Below are positions 1 through 7,929 of a stretch of 11,909 nucleotides of DNA, one piece after another. Position 1 is the first letter of the stretch. The number at the start of each line of letters is the position of its first letter. The stretch covers positions 1 through 11,909 of the forward strand of contig DJPG01000113.1 of assembly GCA_002439735.1 (NCBI GenBank), in the 5' to 3' direction. Origin of the DNA: Firmicutes bacterium UBA6418 (GTDB lineage Bacteria; Bacillota; Clostridia; Peptostreptococcales; Anaerovoracaceae). The position numbers and the translations under genes are program-made. The notes beneath the pieces are model-generated. The model saw nothing but the letters and a program-made list of their open reading frames with translations, ran no database searches and had not been told where the DNA came from.

Positions 1-173
1 CGCCAGAAGTTGCCGCCGCCGACAACGATAGCGATCTCCACACCCAGGTCATGGATCTGTTTGACCTCCTTGGCGACCTTGCGCGTCATTTCTTCACTGA
101 TGCCAAAATGGTCACTGCCCGCAAGCGCCTCACCGCTGATTTTGAGCAACACTCTTTTATAAACCGGTTCCAT
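1..173 (-). CDS. pyrH: UMP kinase (uridylate kinase), 5' part only
   Basis: The first 57 codons of a gene that continues past the left edge. The protein starts MEPVYKRVLLKISGEAL and reaches IAIVVGGGNF. The LLKISGEAL segment with its phosphate-binding lysine, and the VVGGGN glycine turn, are characteristic of bacterial PyrH of the amino-acid-kinase fold. PyrH makes UDP from UMP with ATP in the cytoplasm and is normally hexameric. The start at 173 is preceded by a good GGGAGG site seven to ten bases upstream. Just upstream on the same strand lies a terminator, so pyrH probably begins its own transcription unit. In many Firmicutes pyrH follows rpsB-tsf; here an ABC exporter is upstream instead. 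Recognition is firm despite the truncation. Confidence 0.93.
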   Translation of the reverse strand, partial: MEPVYKRVLLKISGEALAGSDHFGISEEMTRKVAKEVKQIHDLGVEIAIVVGGGNFW

Positions 174-226
174 CCTTACCTCCCGAGAAAACAATTTTCG
201 CCTGATTACTTTTTTTATTTTATCAT

Positions 227-254
227 AAAAAGGGCTTTTATAAAAGCCCTTTTT
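227..254 (-). terminator. Intrinsic terminator between the ABC exporter gene and pyrH
   Basis: A perfect 28-base palindrome: AAAAAGGGCTTTTA followed immediately by its complement. The stem has a central GGGC/GCCC core with A runs on one side and T runs on the other. It lies 23 bases past the exporter stop codon and would end leftward transcription there. Its symmetry means it could also work rightward, although no rightward gene precedes it. Confidence 0.85.
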
Positions 255-277
255 GTATAGATTTGTATCACATTTCG

Positions 278-2023
278 TCAATTCATTTGCGTCCGATACA
301 GCTTCGCAAATTCGCCGTCGCGCGCCAGAAGCTCCGCCTGTGTACCCTCCTCCTCAATCCTGCCATTCTCGATAACTACGATACGATCTGCGTTGCGGAT
401 CGTTGCCAGGCGATGCGCGATGATCAGCGTGGTACGTCCCACCGACAGTTCATCGAACGCCTTTTGGATATGCGCTTCCGTCACACTGTCGAGCGCGGAG
501 GTCGCCTCGTCTAAAATAAGGATCGGCGGATTCTTGAGAAAGATCCGCGCGATTGAGATGCGCTGCTTCTGTCCGCCTGAAAGCAACGCTCCGCGCTCTC
601 CGACATAGGTATCAAATCCCTCCGGCATTTTCATAATATCCTCATAGATCTCTGCTTTTTTGGCAGCCTCGACGACTTCTTCACAGGAAGCGTCTGGTCT
701 GCCATAGCGAATATTTTCATAGATTGTATCCGCAAACAGGAACACATCCTGCTGCACGATACCGATATTTGTCCGGAGCGAGCTCTTGGTCACACCGCGA
801 ACATCCTGTCCATCGATTCGGATGCTGCCGCTTTCGACATCATAAAAACGCGGAATCAGCTGGCAGAGCGTGCTCTTTCCTCCGCCGGAATGACCAACCA
901 CAGCGATACTTTCTCCGGCATGGATGGTCAGGGAAATATCGTGCAGAACGTCGATGCCCTTTTTGTAGCCAAACACCACATGATCCAGGCTGATCTCGCC
1001 CTTTACATCTGTCAGCGGCAATGCGTCCTTCGCCTCTTGGATGCTTGGTTCGATACGCATGACTTCAACGAATCGTTTGAGTCCCGCAAGTCCGTTGGTA
1101 AAGATCTCTGCGAGCGTCGCCAACTTACGCACCGGTGTCACAAAAGTTGTGATGTACAGGGTGAACGTGATCAGGTCAATGTAGGTCATACTGCCACGCA
1201 TGATCAGCCAGCCGCCAACCGTGATCACCGCGATCTGTAGGAAACAAATGAAAAATTCCAGGGATGCGTTAAAACGTCCCATTGCCTTGTAATAACCGGT
1301 TTTGGAGCCTTTGTACATCTCATTGGAACGGTCAAATCGTTCAAAGTCGATACGCTGATTGTCAAATGCCTTGGATGTTTTCATGCCCGAAAGCGTCGAT
1401 TCGATATCCGCGTTGATATTGGCCATCCTCTGCTTGACCAGCACCGACGAATCCATCATATCCTTGCGGCAAAGAACCACGGTCAGGACGAAGACCGGAA
1501 CGATGACCAGTACAACCACTGCCAGTCGCCACGCCACGATAAACATGACGATCAACGCTCCGATGATCGTAATGGTCGAAATCAGCAGATCCTCCGGTCC
1601 GTGATGTGCCAGCTCGGTGATTTCAAACAGGTCGCCCGTCAGACGGTTCATGAGCTTACCGGTTCGATTCCGGTCGAAAAAGTCAAAATCCAGTTCCTGA
1701 AAATGTACGTAAAGATCCCGCCGGATATCCGCTTCCACGCGAATACCAAACTGATGCCCCCAATAGGTGATGATAAAGTTCATGACGGCACGCACCAGAA
1801 ACGCTGCCACAACGATCGCCATGACGGTGAAAAAAGTCCGATACAATTTGTCCGGCAGCAGATCGTACATCACATACCGGGAAACCAGCGGAAACGCCAC
1901 ATCGATCGCCCCTACAAGGAACGCGCAGCTCATATCAAGTAGAAAGAGCTTTTTGTGTGCCGGAAAATAGGACAAAAAAATGAGAAAGAGTGATTTATGG
2001 AAGTCTTTTGTCTGATGATTCAT
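278..2023 (-). CDS. ABC-type multidrug/lipid exporter, half-transporter (membrane plus ATPase domains fused)
   Basis: A 581-residue protein with a six-helix ABC exporter membrane domain (about residues 15-310) fused to one ATP-binding domain (about 340-575). Walker A is GHSGGGKST at 377-385, the ABC signature LSGGQ at 481-485, Walker B ILILDEAT with catalytic D505-E506, and the switch histidine is H537 (IIAHRL). The size and layout match MsbA/BmrA/LmrA-type exporters, which work as homodimers, or as heterodimers when a second half-transporter gene is adjacent; none is here. The substrate cannot be told from sequence. The start ATG at 2023 follows an AGAGGA site. It lies 66 bp downstream of ridA on the same strand with a hairpin between them, so it may be transcribed partly by read-through. 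A terminator follows the gene. Confidence 0.92.
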   Translation of the reverse strand: MNHQTKDFHKSLFLIFLSYFPAHKKLFLLDMSCAFLVGAIDVAFPLVSRYVMYDLLPDKLYRTFFTVMAIVVAAFLVRAVMNFIITYWGHQFGIRVEADIRRDLYVHFQELDFDFFDRNRTGKLMNRLTGDLFEITELAHHGPEDLLISTITIIGALIVMFIVAWRLAVVVLVIVPVFVLTVVLCRKDMMDSSVLVKQRMANINADIESTLSGMKTSKAFDNQRIDFERFDRSNEMYKGSKTGYYKAMGRFNASLEFFICFLQIAVITVGGWLIMRGSMTYIDLITFTLYITTFVTPVRKLATLAEIFTNGLAGLKRFVEVMRIEPSIQEAKDALPLTDVKGEISLDHVVFGYKKGIDVLHDISLTIHAGESIAVVGHSGGGKSTLCQLIPRFYDVESGSIRIDGQDVRGVTKSSLRTNIGIVQQDVFLFADTIYENIRYGRPDASCEEVVEAAKKAEIYEDIMKMPEGFDTYVGERGALLSGGQKQRISIARIFLKNPPILILDEATSALDSVTEAHIQKAFDELSVGRTTLIIAHRLATIRNADRIVVIENGRIEEEGTQAELLARDGEFAKLYRTQMN

Positions 2024-2052
2024 ATCATATCCTCTGCAAAGGTAGTTTGAAA

Positions 2053-2076
2053 GAGGCTGCCTATGCGGGCAGCCTC
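2053..2076 (-). terminator. Probable terminator or attenuating hairpin after ridA
   Basis: A perfect 9-bp GC-rich stem (GAGGCTGCC with GGCAGCCTC) and a six-base loop, followed on the minus strand by TTTC. It lies just after the ridA stop codon and before the exporter start. The T tract is short, so termination may be partial and the exporter could still receive read-through transcription. No separate exporter promoter was seen in the gap. Confidence 0.6.
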
Positions 2077-2089
2077 CGTTATTGCGCGC

Positions 2090-2467
2090 TTACAGATAAG
2101 CAATGGCCTCGATTTCAATCCGTGCGCCCTTCGGCAACTTCGCGACCTCCACTGCGGATCTGGACGGATATTCTCCACTGAAATACTCCGCGTAGACCTC
2201 ATTCATCTTCGCGAAGTCATTCATATCATCCATAAAGCAGGTCGTCTTGACGATCTTGCCCAGACCGCTTCCGGCTTCCTCCAGAACTGCTTTGAGGTTC
2301 GCGAAGACCTGTCTGGTCTGCGCCTCGATATCACCTTCCACCAGATTGCCGGTTGCCGGATCGATCGGGATCTGTCCCGATGTGATGATCAGATCGCCGA
2401 TGATGTTGGCCTGTGCGTAAGGTCCGATCGCGGCAGGTGCTTTTTCGGTTGCTACAATTTTTCTCAT
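2090..2467 (-). CDS. ridA: RidA family 2-iminobutanoate/2-iminopropanoate deaminase
   Basis: A 125-residue protein, the usual RidA (YjgF/YER057c/UK114) length, aligning end to end by eye. Key residues are present: Y17 in GPYAQA, the TSGQIP strand near residue 30, R103 in PSRSAVEV (matching the substrate-carboxylate arginine, R105 in E. coli RidA) and E118 (matching E120). RidA proteins form trimers and hydrolyse reactive enamines and imines released by PLP enzymes such as threonine dehydratase, protecting other PLP enzymes. A strong AAGGAG site lies seven bases before the ATG. The gene is 55 bp downstream of the MATE gene on the same strand and is probably co-transcribed with it. Confidence 0.93.
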   Translation of the reverse strand: MRKIVATEKAPAAIGPYAQANIIGDLIITSGQIPIDPATGNLVEGDIEAQTRQVFANLKAVLEEAGSGLGKIVKTTCFMDDMNDFAKMNEVYAEYFSGEYPSRSAVEVAKLPKGARIEIEAIAYL

Positions 2468-2522
2468 AATAATGCTCCTTTTCTTTCCCCTTATTTTTTC
2501 TTTTATATTTGAAAACGCTAAG

Positions 2523-3923
2523 CTACTTCTCCTCGGTCTGCGGCCGTTTTTTCAGTTTTCGCATGATCAGGATATAACAGATGATGTGAGCCGTCAGCGT
2601 GATCGTCCAGGTTACCGGATAGGACGCGTAGACATATTCCACATGGTGGAAGATCGGCATGGAGCAGAAGGCTTTGATCCAGATGATTCGCAGAACACAG
2701 GCTCCAAGCAGGCTGACGATCATCGGCAGAATCGAGTAGCCGAGACCGCGAATGACGCCTGCCATCGTATCCATGATGCCGCAGATAAAATATGGTGCGG
2801 CGATCAGCAGCAGACGCTTCATGCCCTCTTCAATGACGATTTCCTGTGTGGAATAGATCCCCAGAAGCGGGCGACCGAACAGATAGGTCAGATTCCCCAT
2901 CACCAGTCCCGTCACCGCCGCGCAGCCCGCCGCCGTCAGTACGATCTTATGAATACGCTTCAGTTGGCCTGCGCCCATGTTCTGGCTGGTAAACGAGATC
3001 GCAGCCTGATAGAACGCATTCATGCCGAAGTACGTAAAGTTTTCCAGATTGGAAGACGCCGCGCTGCCTGCCATAACATCCTTGCCGAAGCTGTTGATCG
3101 AGGCCTGGATGATGACATTGGACAGTGCGAACAGAACCCCCTGAAATCCTGCCGGAAGTCCAATCTCCAGGATCATCAGCAGTTTAGTCTTATGAATACG
3201 AAGCAGTTTGGCGTGCAGGCGGAACGGTCCCTCCTCTTTCATCAGACAGCGCAGGATCATAAAGGCCGAGAAGCACTGCGAGATCGAAGTCGCCGCCGCA
3301 ACTCCCGCAACATCCATCTTCAGAGCGATGACGAAGAATAGGTTGAGTATCACATTGATGATGCCTGCCATCGTCAGATAATGTAGCGGACGCTTGGTAT
3401 CGCCCTTGGCTCGCAGGATCGCACTGCCGAAGTTATAGATCATCATCGCCGGCATGCCGATGAAATAGATCCGCATATATAAAGCCGCGAGCGGCAGAAC
3501 CTCTTCCGGAGTTTCCATCAGCTCCAGGATCGGCGCCGCTACCAGAATGCCAACGATCGCCAGACCGATCCCCGATGCGATGCTGATGGCGACGGACGTG
3601 TGCACCGTCTCGCTGACATCGCTATCCTTGCGCGCGCCGTAGTATCTGGCCGTCAGAACGTTGGAACCGATCGCCAATCCGACGAAAAGGTTTACCAGCA
3701 GGTTGATCAGCGAAGCGGTCGAGCCGACGGCTGCCAGGGAATTTTCACTGCCGAACCGTCCCACTACAATGATGTCCGCCGCATTGAACAATAGCTGCAG
3801 AATGTTGGAGCATACCAAAGGAAACGCAAAAACAAGCATCCGGCTCAGGATCGGGCCGTTGATCATATCGATCTCATGCTTGCTCGGTTTATTTTCTTTT
3901 TTGAGCAGTGCTTTCTGCGTCAT
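2523..3923 (-). CDS. MATE family multidrug/sodium antiporter
   Basis: A 466-residue integral membrane protein with about twelve hydrophobic helices and two repeated MATE domains, each opening with the typical run: INGPILSRMLVFAFPLV and then NAADIIVVGRFG near the N terminus. The family (MepA/NorM/DinF-like) exports cationic drugs or other metabolites using a sodium or proton gradient; the substrate is not predictable. I chose the ATG at 3923 because GGAGG sits nine bases upstream; a TTG at 3956 would add eleven residues but has no ribosome site and lies almost on the predicted transcript start. The C terminus is Lys/Arg rich (KLKKRPQTEEK). It is first in a likely operon with ridA. Confidence 0.9.
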   Translation of the reverse strand: MTQKALLKKENKPSKHEIDMINGPILSRMLVFAFPLVCSNILQLLFNAADIIVVGRFGSENSLAAVGSTASLINLLVNLFVGLAIGSNVLTARYYGARKDSDVSETVHTSVAISIASGIGLAIVGILVAAPILELMETPEEVLPLAALYMRIYFIGMPAMMIYNFGSAILRAKGDTKRPLHYLTMAGIINVILNLFFVIALKMDVAGVAAATSISQCFSAFMILRCLMKEEGPFRLHAKLLRIHKTKLLMILEIGLPAGFQGVLFALSNVIIQASINSFGKDVMAGSAASSNLENFTYFGMNAFYQAAISFTSQNMGAGQLKRIHKIVLTAAGCAAVTGLVMGNLTYLFGRPLLGIYSTQEIVIEEGMKRLLLIAAPYFICGIMDTMAGVIRGLGYSILPMIVSLLGACVLRIIWIKAFCSMPIFHHVEYVYASYPVTWTITLTAHIICYILIMRKLKKRPQTEEK

Positions 3924-3983
3924 CTTCCATAGCCTCCATAAGAAATCCGCCCGCAAACTTTCGCGGATGTGCTTTGTACAGAT

Positions 3984-4013
3984 ATTATAATCTCACACCT
4001 TCCGGAAAGTCAA
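3984..4013 (-). promoter_or_regulatory. Sigma-A promoter for the MATE-ridA unit
   Basis: On the minus strand TTGACT (4013-4008) is followed after 18 bases by a perfect TATAAT (3989-3984). The predicted RNA start is near 3977, about 54 bases before the MATE ATG. The spacer holds the 8-bp palindrome TTCCGGAA, a possible operator. The short leader can fold a small ATCCGC/GCGGAT hairpin just before the GGAGG site. Confidence 0.8.
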
Positions 4014-4041
4014 TGATTTTGCGGAAAAACTTTAAGGAACG

Positions 4042-4083
4042 AAAAATCGACTGGATCTTCTATCCTCGTGATCCGGTCGATTT
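4042..4083 (-). terminator. Intrinsic terminator after glnN
   Basis: On the minus strand a 14-base stem (AAATCGACCGGATC with GATCCAGTCGATTT, one A-C mismatch) and a 12-base loop is followed by a T run (A's at 4042-4046 on the plus strand). It lies about 30 bases beyond the glnN stop codon and separates glnN from the MATE promoter. Confidence 0.8.
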
Positions 4084-4111
4084 CCTCCTGATTTGCTGTT
4101 CTATTTGTTCT

Positions 4112-6229
<2,118 letters not shown>

Positions 6230-6333
6230 CTTCTCTGTTTCCTTTCTTATGGATAGATTTCCGATACCTCTTCATGCCCATTTTCTTTGTAATCTTTGCC
6301 TCTTGGCCTTCTGGGAAGCATGCAGATGGTTTC

Positions 6334-6356
6334 TCGGCTCATAATCGGCTCATAAT
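6334..6356 (-). repeat. Tandem 11-bp repeat in the glnN leader
   Basis: TCGGCTCATAA occurs twice head to tail (6334-6344 and 6345-6355), followed by the first T of a third unit. The period equals one DNA helical turn. It lies between the leader terminator and the glnN start. It may be a regulator site on DNA, an RNA element, or a chance slippage duplication. Confidence 0.7.
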
Positions 6357-6376
6357 TTCGATACGGAATAGAACGG

Positions 6377-6414
6377 AAAAAGGGTCTCGAAATCGATGCG
6401 CGATTTCAAGACCC
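6377..6414 (-). terminator. Leader terminator (attenuator) in front of glnN
   Basis: On the minus strand a 14-bp stem (GGGTCTTGAAATCG with CGATTTCGAGACCC, only one G-U pair), a five-base loop, and an immediate run of five T's. It starts about 13 bases after the predicted RNA start and about 150 bases before the glnN ATG. A strong terminator between a promoter and its gene implies regulated read-through. Its 5' arm is shared with the hexaloop hairpin at 6407-6424. Confidence 0.85.
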
Positions 6415-6424
6415 CATTGCCTTG
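6407..6424 (-). promoter_or_regulatory. ANTAR-type hexaloop antiterminator hairpin, glnN leader
   Basis: On the minus strand CAAGGC pairs with GTCTTG (six pairs, one G-U), closing the six-base loop AATGGG. The loop has A at position 1 and G at position 4, the two invariant bases known for RNA hairpins bound by ANTAR proteins. The 3' arm (6407-6412) is also the 5' arm of the terminator at 6377-6414, so the two folds exclude each other. The known ANTAR targets carry two such hairpins; no second one was found here, and the predicted RNA start leaves no space upstream. Confidence 0.65.
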
Positions 6425-6433
6425 TATGTTGTG

Positions 6434-6462
6434 ATAATACACCGGATCTTGTACGAAGTCAA
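6434..6462 (-). promoter_or_regulatory. Sigma-A promoter for glnN
   Basis: On the minus strand TTGACT (6462-6457), a 17-base spacer, then TATTAT (6439-6434). The predicted RNA start is near 6427, directly before the hexaloop hairpin. No other good promoter was found between this and glnN. Confidence 0.82.
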
Positions 6463-6536
6463 GTACTTTTTGCAAAATTTTCATGATTTTTTCTAAAAAT
6501 TTTCTATATTTTTTGTTATGTATACACAAAATACTA

Positions 6537-6565
6537 TTGACAAGCGAAAAAAGCAGTGCTATACT
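6537..6565 (+). promoter_or_regulatory. Sigma-A promoter for the glutamate synthase operon
   Basis: TTGACA (6537-6542), exactly 17 bases, then TATACT (6560-6565): a near-perfect consensus, so transcript initiation should be strong and control is likely after initiation. The predicted start is near 6572, giving a leader of about 265 bases. It is back to back with the glnN promoter; the two -35 boxes are separated by 74 bp of AT-rich DNA. Confidence 0.88.
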
Positions 6566-6581
6566 TCTTTCATAATTCAAA

Positions 6582-6706
6582 CCACGGTCTGATAACGCGT
6601 GAAAGTGCGGCGGTATTGCCGAGCAGTCTTGCCGAGCGGGATCAGACAATTCCAAAGTGAGCAAAGGCGTTCATTTTCGGCAGTTTCTTCTCCCTGCCGA
6701 CCGTGG
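6582..6706 (+). ncRNA. Structured leader RNA, predicted four-way junction (antiterminated fold)
   Basis: Four helices fit together without conflict: a closing stem CCACGG/CCGTGG (6582-6587 with 6701-6706), TCTGAT/ATCAGA (6588-6593 with 6641-6646) stacked directly on it, the hexaloop hairpin at 6654-6677, and CGGCAG/CTGCCG (6678-6683 with 6694-6699). The second arm also holds a CGGC/GCCG hairpin (6608-6621) and the 9-base direct repeat TTGCCGAGC at 6616 and 6629. The closing stem uses bases needed by the terminator at 6659-6723, so this domain would be the antiterminated state. I do not match it to a known riboswitch. The fold is by eye. Confidence 0.5.
6654..6677 (+). promoter_or_regulatory. 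ANTAR-type hexaloop antiterminator hairpin, glutamate synthase leader
   Basis: AAAGTGAGC pairs with GTTCATTTT (nine pairs, two of them G-U) around the six-base loop AAAGGC, with A at position 1 and G at position 4. The closing pair is C-G, as in the glnN leader hairpin, and both share the string GCAAnGGnGT. The hairpin overlaps the 5' half of the terminator stem at 6659-6723, including the loop bases AAAGG, so binding here should block termination. A second A1/G4 hexaloop was not found; a nearby six-base-loop hairpin at 6608-6621 has loop GGTATT and lacks both bases. Confidence 0.65.
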
Positions 6707-6723
6707 ACACCTTTCTCTTTTTT
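6659..6723 (+). terminator. Leader terminator (attenuator) in front of the glutamate synthase operon
   Basis: A long interrupted stem of about 21 pairs ends directly at a run of six T's (6718-6723). From outside in: GAG/CTC, a bulged C, AAAGG/CCTTT (6663-6667 with 6710-6714), one mismatch, GTTCAT/GTGGAC, a 2x2 loop, then TCGGCAG/CTGCCGA with a ten-base loop. It lies about 90 bases after the predicted RNA start and 115 before the first gene. It competes with both the hexaloop hairpin and the junction-closing stem. Confidence 0.65.
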
Positions 6724-6795
6724 CCTCGGTACTATAGTCTCGGAGCAGCCCCTCAGGGGTTCTTCGAAACTTCCTTACTATTATGTATGGAATAG

Positions 6796-6807
6796 ATCGA
6801 TATCGAT
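6796..6807. repeat. 12-bp palindrome ATCGATATCGAT in the glutamate synthase leader
   Basis: A perfect palindrome 30 bp before the first gene's start codon and 13 bp before its ribosome site. It could be a weak RNA hairpin or a dimeric protein's DNA site. No function is shown. Confidence 0.4.
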
Positions 6808-6837
6808 AAGACAACAGCGCAGAAAGGATAGCGGACA

Positions 6838-7929
6838 ATGAAAAAAGAAGGTCAGATTCGAATCCCGTCCGGGTGTGCCATTTCAGCCATGATCTCCCAA
6901 GATGGCATTCGCATGACAGGTGAAAAGATCATACAAAGTATGGTTCCCATGCACGACCGTTCCAACGGTCTGGGTGGAGGCTTTGCCGCCTACGGTATTT
7001 ATCCGGAACACGCAGACTTATATGCCTTTCATCTTTTTTTCGACGACGAGGACGCCAGGCATGCCTTTGAGAAAGTCTTAAAAGAAAGCTTTGAGATCTT
7101 TGAGGCAGAGGCTATGCCGATCCGGATCATCGAGGAGATTACAGATATCCCGCTCATCTGGCGTTATTTCGCGGCACCGCTTTCCTCAGTTCTGCAGCGG
7201 CAGCAGTTGGATGAAAAGGAACTGACCGTTCGAACCGTGATGCGGATCAACAGCACACAAAAGGGTGCGCACATCTTTTCCTGCGGAAAAAACATGGGCG
7301 CTTTCAAAGCCGTCGGTTACCCAGAGGATGTCGGGCGCTTTTACCGTTTGGACGAATACGAAGCCTATTCCTGGACGGCACACGGTCGTTACCCGACCAA
7401 CACGCCAGGCTGGTGGGGAGGCGCGCATCCGTTTGCGCTGCTGGATTACTCTGTCGTACACAATGGAGAGATCTCCTCCTACGATGCCAATCGCAGATAT
7501 ATGGAAATGTTCGGTTACAAATGCAATCTGCAGACCGATACCGAAGTCATCACCTATATGATGGACTATCTCCTCCGCAGACAGGGTCTCAGCTTAAAGG
7601 AGGCCGCTTCCGTCATCGCGGCTCCGTTCTGGAGTACGATCACGCAGAAGGACGCAGCAGAAGCTGACCAACTGACTTATCTGCGCAAGGTTTATCCGAG
7701 TCTTTTGATCACCGGGCCGTTTTCGATCATCCTTGGCTTCGAGGGTGGTCTGATGGCGCTCAATGATCGGCTGAAGCTGCGTTCCATGGTGATTGCCTCC
7801 AAAGACGATAAAGTGTTGATCGCCAGCGAGGAAGCCGCGATCCGTGTTATGGAACCGGATGCGCAAGATGTGTACGCGCCGATGGGCGGCGAGCCGGTGA
7901 TCGTTCATGTGAAAGAGGGTGCTTACTGA
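6838..7929 (+). CDS. Glutamate synthase amidotransferase subunit (class II glutamine amidotransferase)
   Basis: A 363-residue protein covering only the glutaminase domain of glutamate synthase, as in split, archaeal-type enzymes (GltB1-like). It should release ammonia from glutamine for the synthase domain encoded next. The probable nucleophile is C13 (SGCAISAMIS). Class II enzymes need a free N-terminal cysteine, so a 12-residue propeptide must be removed. Other family motifs are HDRSNGLGGGFAAYG from 39, HGRYPTNTPGWWGG from 182, and HNGEIS at 208-213 (glutamine and oxyanion pocket). AGAAAGGA lies nine bases before the ATG. Its stop codon overlaps the next start by one base (TGATG), implying translational coupling. 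First gene of the operon behind the attenuated leader. Confidence 0.88.
   Translation: MKKEGQIRIPSGCAISAMISQDGIRMTGEKIIQSMVPMHDRSNGLGGGFAAYGIYPEHADLYAFHLFFDDEDARHAFEKVLKESFEIFEAEAMPIRIIEEITDIPLIWRYFAAPLSSVLQRQQLDEKELTVRTVMRINSTQKGAHIFSCGKNMGAFKAVGYPEDVGRFYRLDEYEAYSWTAHGRYPTNTPGWWGGAHPFALLDYSVVHNGEISSYDANRRYMEMFGYKCNLQTDTEVITYMMDYLLRRQGLSLKEAASVIAAPFWSTITQKDAAEADQLTYLRKVYPSLLITGPFSIILGFEGGLMALNDRLKLRSMVIASKDDKVLIASEEAAIRVMEPDAQDVYAPMGGEPVIVHVKEGAY

Noticed and set aside
2472..3341. 289-codon plus-strand frame opposite the MATE gene
   Set aside because: Antisense shadow rich in His, Arg, Asp and Gln, with no recognisable domain; the opposite strand encodes a clear membrane transporter.
3924..3956. 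TTG start for the MATE gene, eleven codons upstream
   Set aside because: No ribosome site, and the predicted transcript starts only ~20 bases before it; the ATG at 3923 has GGAGG.
6511..6531. TTTTGT-N9-ACAAAA inverted repeat between the divergent promoters, resembling a GlnR/TnrA site
   Set aside because: GlnR/TnrA sites follow TGTNA-N7-TNACA; here the TGT and ACA halves are nine rather than eleven bases apart and the inner bases do not fit. AT-rich DNA gives such matches easily.
6747..6761. AGCCCC-TCA-GGGGTT hairpin as a second leader terminator
   Set aside because: The loop is only three bases and no T run follows; the U6 tract at 6718-6723 belongs to the upstream stem.
6572..6837. Glutamine riboswitch or T-box in the glutamate synthase leader
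   Set aside because: CGTTCAT is present but the distal conserved part of the glutamine aptamer is not seen, and there is no T-box sequence (TGGNACCGCG).
6599..6841. 80-codon reading frame in the leader as a leader peptide
   Set aside because: GTG start without a ribosome site, arginine/serine-rich frame overlapping the structured RNA and the real start codon; no regulatory codon run.
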